Part shown: piece by piece, positions 34,462 to 46,357 of the stretch
Position numbering within the stretch: the stretch's first letter is position 1
Layout: every line of letters starts with the position of its first letter
Assembly: GCA_004352715.1 (NCBI GenBank)
Contig: SCFE01000006.1
Location: 1,933,217-1,997,216 of the forward strand
Reading direction: 5' to 3'
Source of the DNA: Hofstenia miamia
Taxonomy: Eukaryota > Xenacoelomorpha > Acoela
Length of the DNA: 64,000 bases
Translations under genes and position numbers: made by a program
Notes under the pieces: generated by a model
Seen by the model: the letters and a program-made list of their open reading frames with translations, nothing else
Databases searched by the model: none
What the model was told of the DNA's origin: nothing

Positions 34462-35673
34462 ATCAAAGTTATTTGAACGTCTTCTATTCTTCCAAATTAG
34501 TGTATATTTAATATCTGATAATCAATTTGGCTTTAAAAAAGGTCATAGTACAGTTGATGCTTTACTGTCTCTAACAAAGCATAAGCCTTCATACAAATAA
34601 CAACATCTGCAGCAGTGTTGCACTACTCGATCTAAGCAAAGCATTTGATAGATTATATTTTCAAATACTAAACAAAAAGCTTGGATATTATGGATTTAAC
34701 ACTGATTCAAGCGCGTTTATCAGTAGTTTTTTAGACAAAAGACAACAGGGTGTAGCATTAGATAGCATATACGCAGAGTACATTTTTACAAACAAAGAAA
34801 TTGCTGGCAGGTTACCGTTCTCGGCCCTATTCTGTTTAACTTGTACATTAATGGTTTAGCTACCCAAGTTTCGAATTGTGAATTGATCCAGTATGCAGAT
34901 GATTTTGTGTAATCACCCGGCATGAGTCCAATAATGGCAAGCCAAAAAACTAGAGGAAGCTAGCCAACAAATCACGATCTTTTTGAAGCAAAATAAACTG
35001 ACAATGAATACAATTTATCATTTTCACGTCAAAAAATTAAACAGCATCAGCAAGAACATCATTTTGAAGGTTTCTCCAAATAATCCACAAGCAAAAAATT
35101 TATATTCTATGACGTATTTAGAAGTTCAAATTGATAAAAATTCTACCTTTGAGGCGTTTGTTAACAACAAAATCAGCAGCATTGCAAGTGGTGTGCATTA
35201 TCTACAACACATAAGAAATATTGCTTAAAGTAAGGTTATTATCCTATATATGTAAGTTTAATAAAAATGTTTCAAATCTTTAAAGAAAAAAATCCTTTGT
35301 TCAGCAATGTTAGTGTAAATAGAAGAACAAATAAATTGGAATAAATTTTGGAAAGACACCTACAGTTTGTAAATATTGGAAAAAGTTACCATTACAAATA
35401 AGAAGAGAACATAACTTAAGAACATTTAAGAAACTTTTAAAAGAAAACTTCCTAGCAAATCAATATAAATACGGGTATTCTAAAATTCCTTTCCGTAAAA
35501 TTTAATTTTAATTTTCCTTTTATCTTTTTTAATTTGCAAATAGTGTGTGTGTTTTTTAGATTTATTTTACGTGTCTTTAGTTTGTAGATTTGTACATCAT
35601 TTTTATATATATTTTTGTAAATATGTATTTGTTGTGCTACTAGAAACATGAAATATAGATATTGAACAATATA
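34461..35673 (+). mobile_element. CR1/Jockey-type LINE remnant, RT to 3' UTR
   Basis: In order it reads ISKLFERLLFFQISVYL, QFGFKKGHSTVDALLSLT (RT domains 1-2), VALLDLSKAFDRLYFQIL (first catalytic Asp kept), a motif B region broken by frameshift (AGRLPFSALFCL), LIQYADDFV (second catalytic pair kept), and WKKLPLQIRREHNLRTFKKL at the C-terminus ending near 35505. Some 165 bases of T-rich 3' UTR run into the 1000-N gap. It is 5' truncated exactly at the Penelope-like junction and carries several frameshifts. Confidence 0.85.
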
Positions 35674-36673
35674 NNNNNNNNNNNNNNNNNNNNNNNNNNN
35701 NNNNNNNNNNNNNNNNNNNNNNNNNNNNNNNNNNNNNNNNNNNNNNNNNNNNNNNNNNNNNNNNNNNNNNNNNNNNNNNNNNNNNNNNNNNNNNNNNNNN
35801 NNNNNNNNNNNNNNNNNNNNNNNNNNNNNNNNNNNNNNNNNNNNNNNNNNNNNNNNNNNNNNNNNNNNNNNNNNNNNNNNNNNNNNNNNNNNNNNNNNNN
35901 NNNNNNNNNNNNNNNNNNNNNNNNNNNNNNNNNNNNNNNNNNNNNNNNNNNNNNNNNNNNNNNNNNNNNNNNNNNNNNNNNNNNNNNNNNNNNNNNNNNN
36001 NNNNNNNNNNNNNNNNNNNNNNNNNNNNNNNNNNNNNNNNNNNNNNNNNNNNNNNNNNNNNNNNNNNNNNNNNNNNNNNNNNNNNNNNNNNNNNNNNNNN
36101 NNNNNNNNNNNNNNNNNNNNNNNNNNNNNNNNNNNNNNNNNNNNNNNNNNNNNNNNNNNNNNNNNNNNNNNNNNNNNNNNNNNNNNNNNNNNNNNNNNNN
36201 NNNNNNNNNNNNNNNNNNNNNNNNNNNNNNNNNNNNNNNNNNNNNNNNNNNNNNNNNNNNNNNNNNNNNNNNNNNNNNNNNNNNNNNNNNNNNNNNNNNN
36301 NNNNNNNNNNNNNNNNNNNNNNNNNNNNNNNNNNNNNNNNNNNNNNNNNNNNNNNNNNNNNNNNNNNNNNNNNNNNNNNNNNNNNNNNNNNNNNNNNNNN
36401 NNNNNNNNNNNNNNNNNNNNNNNNNNNNNNNNNNNNNNNNNNNNNNNNNNNNNNNNNNNNNNNNNNNNNNNNNNNNNNNNNNNNNNNNNNNNNNNNNNNN
36501 NNNNNNNNNNNNNNNNNNNNNNNNNNNNNNNNNNNNNNNNNNNNNNNNNNNNNNNNNNNNNNNNNNNNNNNNNNNNNNNNNNNNNNNNNNNNNNNNNNNN
36601 NNNNNNNNNNNNNNNNNNNNNNNNNNNNNNNNNNNNNNNNNNNNNNNNNNNNNNNNNNNNNNNNNNNNNNNNN
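35674..36673. other. Assembly gap, 1000 N
   Basis: A round-number gap; its true size is unknown. The right flank is (TA)n (36674-36696). Confidence 0.98.
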
Positions 36674-36696
36674 ATATATATATATATATATATATA

Positions 36697-37596
36697 AAAC
36701 CGTGTGAATATTTCCAAAGCATATAGGCCCACAGATGTTTAGTTATCATAAAAGTAAAAATGGACATACTACCAGCTGGAGAACGACTTTTTTAAGATGT
36801 GCTACCCAATAATTGAAATTGTCAAATTCAAACTAAACGTCCCCAATCATGTTTAGAAATAATGTGTAAATTCTATCTTTATAAGCAAAATCCTTTGAAG
36901 AAAATCCTTCTGACAAATTGAAGAATTCTATCCATAATCCGAGATACATAAATTTACTAAAATTTTGTAATTTTCCAAAAAATGCTGTTCTTCATTGGTA
37001 GAAAGAAAATTTCTAAAACACTTGTAGACTACTTGACCAATTTGTGCACTAAGACTCATTTTTATAAATAATTTTTGCAATCAGTTTCTCTATTACCGCG
37101 GGAAACAATCTTAGATAGTGTATAAATTTTATAAAACTTATTCCCGCCTTTAAATATCAAAGAGATCAAACAATATAGTAAGTGCAATAACTGTATTTCG
37201 ACTAAACTAATAGTGGACTTATTAAGTGTACCAACTACACTTACTTATTTTTAGTGTTGAGTCACTTCAGGATTTTTAGTTCAGGTCTACAGAGTTAACT
37301 AGGTCAAGTCCGGTTTCAGGTCAACCTGAGAAGTCGCAAGTCAGGTCCAGGACAAAACAGGATCCGAATCAGGTTAAATAGCACCCATGTTGTTGTATTC
37401 ATTACATACGCTATTTTGTCCCATACACTGGATTAAAACTACAAGGATTATTACCTTAGATAACCAGTGATGGATTTTAGGGAAGAGGGACTATGGGACT
37501 GTAGCCCCCATGAAGAAGCTTAGTGGGGTGCAGCAATTAGGATATTTATGTAAATCCTAATCAAAAATGGAAAATATAGTAAAAAAATTTCAAATT
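36697..37596. other. AT-rich spacer
   Basis: No gene. At 37265-37385 CAGGTC/CAGGTT words recur about eight times with irregular spacing. At 37458 CAGTGATGGATTTTAGGG followed by GTAGCCCCCATG resembles a decayed DNA-transposon end. Confidence 0.4.
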
Positions 37597-40090
37597 AATA
37601 ATAATAATAATAATAATAAGAAGAAGAAGAGTCAGAGCAAATTTATTGCGCATTATATGTATACAAGATCTACAAACTAACACATGACAAAGGAAAATAA
37701 ACATGAACAAATAACTACAAATTAATATGTACAATATATAATAATATAATCAATGTTTGAGTGAATGTTTGTGTAGGTGCTCAATGTTGGATGTATGTTT
37801 CAAATGCATGAAGTGTATTANTAGATAGCATATGCATATGAATTTGATAGAACGGAGATAATATTTTATATATATATATATTACGATATACTGATGCTTT
37901 TGTCCAAAGTTTAGAGTTTTTATACACCAATTAAATGTCTTTGATAGAAGCATACGATGTTTCGAATTTAGGTTAGTTAAAAGAAAAGAACAGTATTGAA
38001 AATGAGACAAACAGAAAGCATGTATCAGTTGTTTATGATAATTGCTTGATATTACATTGCGTAAGTGATAAAGATATCCAATGCTTGCTGTCATTTTTTG
38101 AATCTTATTCAGCAGAAATTTTTCAAATATTAATTCATTATCTATCTCCACTCCTAAATAGCTGACTGATTCACTTTGCTTTATTGACTCATTATTTACC
38201 TTTAGTTCTATATCATTTATTAGATTTCTTTGTGCCTTCGGTGTTTGGAGGTTTTTTGTAGCATCAAAAGCATTTTTTGCGGTACTTATTAGGCATGTGT
38301 CGTCGGCAAATTGGTAGATGTCGCTGTGTTTAATATGTTTTATTATATCATTTACAAAAATTGCAAATATAATAGGGCCAAGTACAGTACCTTGGGGCAC
38401 CCCACGGTCGGTTGTAACATAACTTGATTTTTTACTGTTTAATATTACACGCTGCTGTCTATTTTTTAAGAAGTTCATAATTAAATTAATTGAGTTAACA
38501 CCAAAATTATAATTTATAAGCTTGTCTTGCAAGATATCGAAATTCATTGAATTGAATGCCTTACTTAAATCTAGTAATGCTACACAACTGCACTTATTAT
38601 GAGATATATTAGACTTAATTTGTTGAGTGATCGATAAAATTGCGTCCTGGGTGCTATGCCCAGCACGAAAACCAAATTGCTTATTCGATAGGATGTTTTC
38701 AGATTTTAGGAATGCGTTTATTTGAATATACAACAGTTTTTCAAAGAGTTTGCTAAAAGGATGTGTAATACAAATGGGTCTATAATTTTTTGCGTTTAGG
38801 TTGTCACCTTTTTTATATATAGGAGTTATATCCGATTTTTTTAGTAAGTCTGGAAATTCACAATCAATAATACATTGATTAAATGCGACTAATAATTGTT
38901 CTCCAAAAATAGGAAAAAAACGTTTAATAATAAAAAATGGGAGATTATAAGAAGCGGTTGATTTGTTGGTATAATGTTTTCTAATTCATTGATTGTAGCA
39001 AGTCTAAAGGAAAATTGTTTTGATTGTTTGAGATTATCAGAATTTTGTTTTTTCTTATAAGGTGGGAAATTGAAATTTCCAAGTTCTTTGAATGTTGAAT
39101 TTAAATGATTTAGTATTTGAGTTTTGTCTGTGATGGTAGTATTATTGATGTTTAATTCATTTATTTCGGATGAAAGACCTTTAGATTTTCCGATAAATTT
39201 ATGGATGTATCGCCATTTATCTCGAGTAGAATTGAATTGGTTAAAGAATTTTTGCCGAGCTTTAGTTAAATTTTTTGTTCTTATTTACTTAATTACTTTC
39301 TTTGTTTTTTTGTAATTGGTCCAATAATTTTTTTCGGCGCGGATTTCGCAAGATCAATTAATTCTCGTTTAATTGATACTAGTTCATGGACTTGATTATC
39401 GTCGGTGATTGAAAAAGGAAATTTAATTGTTTTAATCTTAACCCATCGCTTTTTAATTGGGGCAACAGTGTTTAATGCTTTGTAGATTTCTTTTGCAATG
39501 TAATTAACCATTTGAGGTCCAAAATTTAATATGTAAATATAGTTAAATGGGGGTGTTTTTTAGGGCCTTTCCATTTTTTTCATCTGAGTAAGATAAATAG
39601 TCTCTTGCATTTATGGTTTTAAATTGCTTGCTTTTAGTAGTTTTGTTACTAATATATGTACACAGTGCATGATCACTAAATGATTCAAACATTAAAGATT
39701 TGAAAGAAACTTCAGAATTAGTAAAAAAGTAATCAATTAAATTGTTCATGCGAGTTGGACAAACCGTATTTATACAATGAAGATTACAAGTAGCACACAA
39801 TTCATTTATAGAATTTCGTTCATAAGAGTTAAAGTAATTAATATTAAAGTCACCGAATATATTTAGAGAGTTATAATCACTACATATTTCAGATATTTCG
39901 TATATTTTATATTTTAAATATTCGACTAGATAATTTATATTTGGATTATAAGTTATGTTTATTAAATCTTTTTGGAAGCAGTTCTCTATTGATTTTATTT
40001 CTATCCACAGCGATTCAAATATTTCGTGATTAAGCTCATATTCAGATTTACGGGCTGGCTTTAAAGATTTTACCTTTAAAAGGTATAACA
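37597..40090 (-). mobile_element. LINE with endonuclease and reverse transcriptase, 5' truncated, (TTA)n tail
   Basis: Read on the minus strand: the second half of an APE endonuclease (NIFGDFNINYF, CPTRMNNLIDYFFTN, ESFSDHALC; about 40075-39600), a linker (ALNTVAPIKKRWVK, 39460 on), then an RT open over about 970 bases: EFPDLLKKSDITPIYKKGDN, NYRPICITHPFSKLFEKLL, QFGFRAGHSTQDAILSIT, VALLDLSKAFN, DRGVPQGTVLGPIIFAIFVN, YQFADDTCLIS. Both catalytic Asp sites survive, but a block of about 25 residues after FADD is missing and a single N at 37821 lies in the 3' part. The 3' end has AATAAA, then (TTC)n and (TTA)n. The first half of the endonuclease is absent. Confidence 0.9.
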
Positions 40091-41580
40091 ATACAAAAAC
40101 AAAATTAAGCAAAATAATGACAATACTAGAGAAGTAAGGTTTTTTGTGATAATTGCAGAATGGAAAGAGATTACATTTACATAAGATTCCAGGAGAAATC
40201 AAAGAGTTTAAAAGAAAAGTTAGGATATTAAACTTTAATTTAGAAGGACGTGTCCAAAGATCAATATCTAGATTTTGAAATATGAAATTAGCTAGAGGAA
40301 GGATACGAAAAAAAGTAGTTATGGGTATGGGATGATTTGATTCATGAATTAAAGGAGATTTAAAAGATAGATATTTGGATGAACGAGAATTAAAGGTGTT
40401 TGTGGAAAATGATAGATATTCATTAACATCAAACTCATAGCTTCCAATAAGTAATTTGTTAAGAAGAATATTGGAAGAAGCTTAACTTGAAAAAGAAGAA
40501 TTTCAAATGAGGAATTTGAAGAGTAGACCCAACGAAGAGCACGATGTAGTTAGTATACGGTCATTTTTTAAGGCAGAAGAAGAATCAAGATGCCAGCTCT
40601 GGGAACCATAGCTTAGAGATGACAAGCAGTATGTGTTAAAAAGCAAGCATTTGTTTGAATAGTGAGTAGACTTGGGTTATACAGATTTCAGATAAAACAA
40701 AGGAGAGAAATTTTTAATTTTTTGAGAAATAGGTGATTTACAGAATAAATGATCAGAAATAACTATTGCTAAGTTAATTAATTCACGTTTAAAAGGAATT
40801 TAAAATTTAGAAAATGTAATAATAGGAGTTCTAGCATTACGTGTAGAGCAAAAGAAGAAACCTTCATATTTTGACGTATTGAAAGAAATATGATTATCAA
40901 TATACCATTGTAGTGCATTGTCAGAAGAAGTTTGAAGGTCGTTCAAGTTTGCAGAAAAAATTCGGATATCATCAGCATATAACATACAAGTTGAATTTTT
41001 TTGAGAAATACATTTAATGGAATCGTCAGTAAATATTAGAAAAAGAATAGGTTCAGGAATTGAGTCTTGGAGGACACCAGAAGAGATAGAAAATTCAGAA
41101 GAGATTTGAGAGCTAATATGAACTACTTGAGATCGATTAGAAATATAACTAAAAATATGATTAACAAAGTCAAAATCAATACCGAGATTTTCTATTTTAG
41201 AAATAAGTTAGGAGTGCGACACTTTATCGAAGGCTTTGCTAAAATCTAAATAAATGGATGAGAAACTGATATTTTTATCAACGTTTTGAAAAGCAAAATC
41301 AAGAAATTTTAGAATAGAATTAACAGTAGACTTACCGGACATAAATCAAAATTAAAATGGTGATAAAAGTTTGCGAACGATAGGGTAAATGGCTTTGAAG
41401 ATATTTTTTTCAAAATTTAAAGAGAGAAGAGAGATTATAGAGTTTGGACGATATGAAAACCACAAATGTTTAGGCAAATTCTTACCAGATTTATAAACTG
41501 CAACTTTCCAAGATGCAGGATAAGTTGCTGTTAGAATAATTGATCTAAGTAAAGAATTGGTCTTGTAAATATATGCCAAA
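40091..41580 (-). mobile_element. Second LINE, RT to 3' end, interrupted
   Basis: On the minus strand: YPASWKVAVYKSGK with YRPNSIISLLSLNFEKNIF (RT domains 0-1, 41530-41390), SGVLQDSIPEPILFLIFT (motif B with VPQGS altered), MLYADDIRIFSANLNDLQTS (catalytic YADD intact, 40985 on), and a C-terminal part ending LCKCNLFPFCNYHKK near 40150. Frameshifts separate the blocks. The C-terminal LCxC...C pattern resembles that of the LINE at 44530-45845, so both may be one family. Its 3' end directly abuts the truncated 5' end of the LINE at 37597-40090. Confidence 0.8.
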
Positions 41581-42473
41581 TTTTTGTCAAGTGTTTTTAC
41601 ATATTTCTAAAAACATATAAAGCACATTAACATATCCAAACTTTTATATTTAATAAATTTAATGGCAGTTGATAGAAATGCTTCCAAATTACTCATATGT
41701 GTACAGTTAGTACATTTCTAAATATTGTGTTCTACCAAAGATGGAATCGGATCCAACATTTTAAGATCCGATCCGAATTTTTAACAAAATTTTAGTTTTC
41801 AATCCGAAACGGATACGAATTTAAATAAGTATTTTAACAATAGATAAACATGGACTTAAAAAAATATTTATGGTTTTTTTTAATGCAAATAGAAAATTTT
41901 AAGTGCTTCAACACTATCTTGAAATAAAAAATGGAAATAATGCATGCAAATGAACTTATTTGTAAGCTTATAATAATCTAGTTTCTAAAATTGTCATCAA
42001 CTATAATCATAATATATGTATAGAGTTTAAATAGTTGAATTTCTTATAGTATTACCTCCCATATTAATTTTGTATGTCCAAATTCAAAAATAACTACTTT
42101 GCAATATTAATATGAATTGAAGTTGTTTCAAATAAGATAAATTTACTTCAAAATTGCAGCTAAGGCGATGAAAACAAGAATAGCACAAATAATGGCAAAT
42201 TAAAGAGCAACCCCAAAATTTATGGTGCAAGACATTAAAAAAATTGTTCTAGAGTGTATTAAAAACAGTGATAGAAAAATTAATTTTTCAAACAAAATTT
42301 GAGATTTAAATATAAATTTTGAATTTTATTGAAATTGGATACTAAATTGGATTAAAAATTTGAAATTATATAACAGCAACATTAAAAAAATTAATACCCT
42401 ATTAATAGTATGCCGACGGTATGGTTCCATAAATATTTTTGTATTAGTGATTATAATAATGGCAAACCTTCTG
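41581..42473. other. AT-rich spacer
   Basis: No gene. At 41736-41820 a CAAAGATGG start with repeated GGATCCGA/GATCCGAT words looks like one end of a hAT-type element; a matching right end with a target-site duplication was not found. Confidence 0.4.
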
Positions 42474-42481
42474 AGTACTAT

Positions 42482-42884
42482 GTAGTGATGTGCGGGCCGG
42501 CTGGTCGGCAGGCCACGGACTGGCATAGAGAAGAAAAGATAAAGGTATTGTAAGTCTATTCTGTTTACTATATATCAAAACACAATATCTCTGTTTACAA
42601 TTCTGTTTGCTATATCTCAAATCACAACTTTACTGTATCTCAAATCTAACACAGGTAAATTTCATAGCTGAGTGAACAGCTGGTAGCAATATTTTTATTG
42701 GATCTGGAGTAATTTTCAGATACATAATGAAATCACGTGATTAATGTGCAAGTTTGTTCGACGATGTGATTAATGTGCAATGTATGTGTGGGTGGCCCAT
42801 GAGCGGGCTAAAATTTTACCGGGCGGCTCAGTGTTGAACAGCGGGAACGAGCGGGCCAGAAAAATCGGCGGCCCACACATCATT
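42482..42884. mobile_element. hAT-like MITE, 403 bp
   Basis: The left end contains GATGTGCGGGCCGGC and the right end, on the minus strand, GATGTGTGGGCCGCC. The flanks are AGTACTAT (42474-42481) and AGTACTAA (42885-42892), an 8-bp duplication with one change. GC-rich ends surround an AT-rich centre. No ORF. Confidence 0.6.
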
Positions 42885-42892
42885 AGTACTAA

Positions 42893-44529
42893 GTTGATCT
42901 TGGCATTGCAAGGTGCTTAGAGTGCATATTTAAATGATATTTTTTTATTGAAGATCATTCCAAACTATATTAGTATTTTTACATTTTGGCAGTGTTTGCA
43001 AAAAGCTGAGGTATTCCACTTGCTTCTCTGTGTTCTGTGCTTCTTCTTTGACATACAAATTAGAGAGAATTCTGCTCTTCCATTTGCAAGTTTGTACAAA
43101 CAAATGTTTTTGGTTGATTTACTATTTTATCGTTATCTGATTGCTAACATGAATCGCATTTTCAGATTTTAAGTATTTGTCACCAATTTTATATGTTGTT
43201 GGAAAGAATAAGGCGGAACATGTGAACAATGAAATTCAATTAAATAATTTCACTTAGATTGAGATTATTAACACACTTAAATTGAAATTCAATGTAAAAA
43301 TGTGTGTAATTTTTAAAATGTACAACTACACAAGTTTTAAAATTTTTTGGATCCGAAATAGATTCGAACTTGTATTAATGTATTCAGTATTCGCCTCTCG
43401 CCAGATTTCAGCCAACCAGTTTTCTAGTGATTATCAATTATCGTGGCATGGTAAATAGAATCCAGAAGGAGTTGTCCCATCACTGATCCCGGCACCAACA
43501 GTGATAACGGGAACAAAAATCAGACAATTGAAGCCAGGACCAACTTTTCAAATTCAACTGAAACTGAGTTATCTTTTTGTAAAAGTCCTGATGACTTGAT
43601 CATACTTAATGATAAGAAACTACAATGTGTCTACCCTTAGGTAAGTTCAAATCACATGTACGTGCATGCCTTACATTTATTATTTATTTGCGGTGGCCGG
43701 ACCCCGGGAAAGATGAGTCCCTTTGACCCAGATACAAATTACACCCATTTTTGTAAAACGTTTTCTGCTTTAGTTTTGGAGTATTTTGAATCTCAATTGG
43801 TAGGCTTATCATTAAATTGAAATCGGAAATCTAAAATATGGCTTCTAACGATAATACAACAAAACAAAGCCAGCTACCATTTGGTAACTTAGGCAATGCA
43901 TGAATCTCTGAGAACTTTACTTTTATGTATACACAAAAGTTACCATTGGTGTATCCATGGCAGAACAAAATTTTAGAACTTCATTTAAAAATAAGAGTAC
44001 TTAATGCAATAAGTTATTTTTTATAATTGTAAAATGCACTTGCTCATTTTTAAATAATTAGTCAAAAATAACATTATTCAACTTAATTTTTAAAATCCCT
44101 GATTGGGAAGTTGGAAACGAAAATTTCCTTGATCCTATATACAAATATAGACTTAAAGAGAAAAGCTTAGAATATCTCTTTTAAGTGTTACATTCATTAA
44201 ATTTCTTATTTTTATTCTTAACATCTTAACACTAGAAACGCGACAATAGTTCAAAATGACCTATAAGCTTTTTTTGCTTTATTATTCATTCAGCAAAAAC
44301 ACTAGCAAGTACATATACTTCCAATTATGTTGAAAGTCTCATTAAATTTGCTATTAGTAGAAATTTTATTTCTATTCAAAAATTTTCGCACTTAAAACAT
44401 CAGATGTAAATTTATTCTCAAGGAGTATTCGCTGTTCTAGTGCTAATACTTACTTTTGATGCCTATTGAAGTACAGATGTAGAATATAAAACTTTAATTC
44501 AACTGCTCTTAGGTTATCAGTTATCTTAT
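42893..44529. other. AT-rich spacer, no gene recognised
   Basis: Short ORFs only. A hAT-like end (CAGTGATGGGACAACTCC on the minus strand) lies at about 43465-43485 without a recognised partner. Confidence 0.4.
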
Positions 44530-45845
44530 CTCCAAAGGCCTAAAAGTTTCTTCTTTAGATTAATTACGACCCATTTATATTACCCCGATGTCATCTAGAA
44601 TTTTTGAAAGATTACTGTTAGAAAACTAGTTTACCAATATCTATACGTATATTTGTAAAAACCAATTTACAATTGCGTAAAAAATCATAGAATATTCATG
44701 CTTTATTCCATTTTTAGGAAATCTGCAAGCAATTTCAAGAAAGCGAATGTGACGATATTCTAATATTCTTAAGGATCTCAGCAACAGGGCAGGCATTAGC
44801 TTGCGCGGGGCCCGGAACAAAATATTACTATTTTTAGCTTTTATAAATGACCTACCAAATTGTTGTCAATCACTTTGCTACATTTTTGCTGGTGATGTGA
44901 AGATTTCAAACAATAACTTTCAAGAATTAGTGGTTGATACTGAAAGAATTATAAAATGGGCTGCAACTAATAAAATGAAATTTAACTTCCACAAGTTTCA
45001 TTTAATGAGTATCAATTCTTCATACATAGCACATAAAATAGAAACTGAAAATCTTCAGATTGATACTTCCAAACATGTGAATGATTTAGGAGTTAATATA
45101 TCGTATAATTTATCGTGGTCATTTCATATTGTTCAGAGAATTAAAAAATCCAATATAACATTATTACAACTACGAAGAAATTTACCTTCAAGTCTACCAT
45201 CGTCTACTAAATTTAAATTATTTAAATCGATTATCATACCAAGTTTATTTTATGCCTCTCCTATTTGGTATGCAAACTCCACAGATATAGACAAACTTGA
45301 AAAATTTCAAAAAAAATGTTTAAGATAGATTAGTAATATGGCATACAAAAATGCTTTAATTTACTATAAACTCCTACCAGTTTCATTATTTCTTCAATTA
45401 AAGGATGTCCATCAATTAATAGATATAATCCATGGAAGATATGATTTAATTAATATTTTAGACTATGTTTCATTTGAATTCAAAAACAATCGAAAAACTA
45501 AAAGTCTACTATTTGTTATAAAGAAAACGAAGAAAAATACTAGTGATCATTGGTACTTTAATAGAATTTGCTGCATTGGGAATTATTTAATTCGGGCATA
45601 CAATTTTGATTTCTTTGGAAATCCAAAAATTAGCAAAAAGAAAATGTACGATATTCTTTATGAATTTTTAGAAAATTCATATGAAAGTAATGGATGTAAA
45701 CGATTTTTTTTATGTTTATGCAGTAACTGCAAAAAATCATTTAATTTTTGTAAATATTAATAATGCTTTTTATACTTATGTTATTCTATATTATTGTATA
45801 CTTATCTACAGTTTAATAAAGCCTCCTAGTAGTAGTAGTAGTAGA
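44530..45845 (+). mobile_element. LINE reverse transcriptase, 5' truncated, (TAG)n tail
   Basis: It starts with a decayed RT domain 1 (SRIFERLL, about 44588). The region from 44801 reads FLAFINDLPNCC, then YIFAGDVKISNNNFQE, the catalytic FADD with the first Asp changed to Gly. HVNDLGVNISYNLSWSFHI and SIIIPSLFYASPIWYANSTD are the conserved RT thumb blocks. A TAG stop at 45326-45328 replaces the expected Trp in KCLRxISN; the frame then continues to 45760 ending SNCKKSFNFCKY. AATAAA and five TAG units finish the element at about 45845. The Gly substitution would kill RT activity. Confidence 0.85.
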
Positions 45846-45981
45846 AACTAAAAAAGTAATGATAACAACGTCCCTGTTATTATAATGTGAATTTTGCAAC
45901 TTTCTTGTTGGGAAACTATATAGCTTCGAATAATATGTCATTTTTGCTCGATACTATAATTATAGATCATTGTATATAATT

Positions 45982-46349
45982 CAGACTTGTCAACGGGCCG
46001 AGCCGAGCCGAGCCGAGCCGAGCCAAGCCGAGCTAAAGCCCAGTATTTGATATACAACGAGCCAAAAACGAGCCTATTTTAAGCAAAGCAAGTTTATAGT
46101 TCTGCTTGTTAATTTGATTATGGAGATTTTTTGCAGTCAGTATGCCTTTCCTATAATCTCATTTAGGAAATATTTATTAAATAATAGGAGGAGCTACGTA
46201 AGAAATTCTTTGAGCACAATATTTTTAAAAAATATACCGAACTAAAACGAGCCTCATTCAAAGATTTTATGTGGCGAGCCGAGCAGAACTAACACAAAAT
46301 TTAAACGAGCCGAGCTGAGCTAGGAAATGTCGGCTCATTGACAACTCTG
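45982..46349. mobile_element. hAT MITE, 368 bp, perfect 8-bp target-site duplication
   Basis: The left end is CAGACTTGTCAACGGGCCGA and the right end, on the minus strand, CAGAGTTGTCAATGAGCCGA (17 of 20 identical). ATATAATT occurs immediately outside both ends (45974-45981 and 46350-46357). The interior near both ends carries GAGCC/GAGCCGAGC words, tandemly repeated at 46000-46025. It has no coding capacity. Confidence 0.9.
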
Positions 46350-46357
46350 ATATAATT

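Noticed and set aside
35452-36767. Three long ORFs across the 1000-N gap
   Set aside because: Artefacts of translating N. The ends are (TA)n Tyr-Ile runs and LINE 3' UTR.
41736-43490. A 1.75-kb hAT element from CAAAGATGG to CATCACTG
   Set aside because: The putative ends are only loosely inverted and no 8-bp target-site duplication flanks them.
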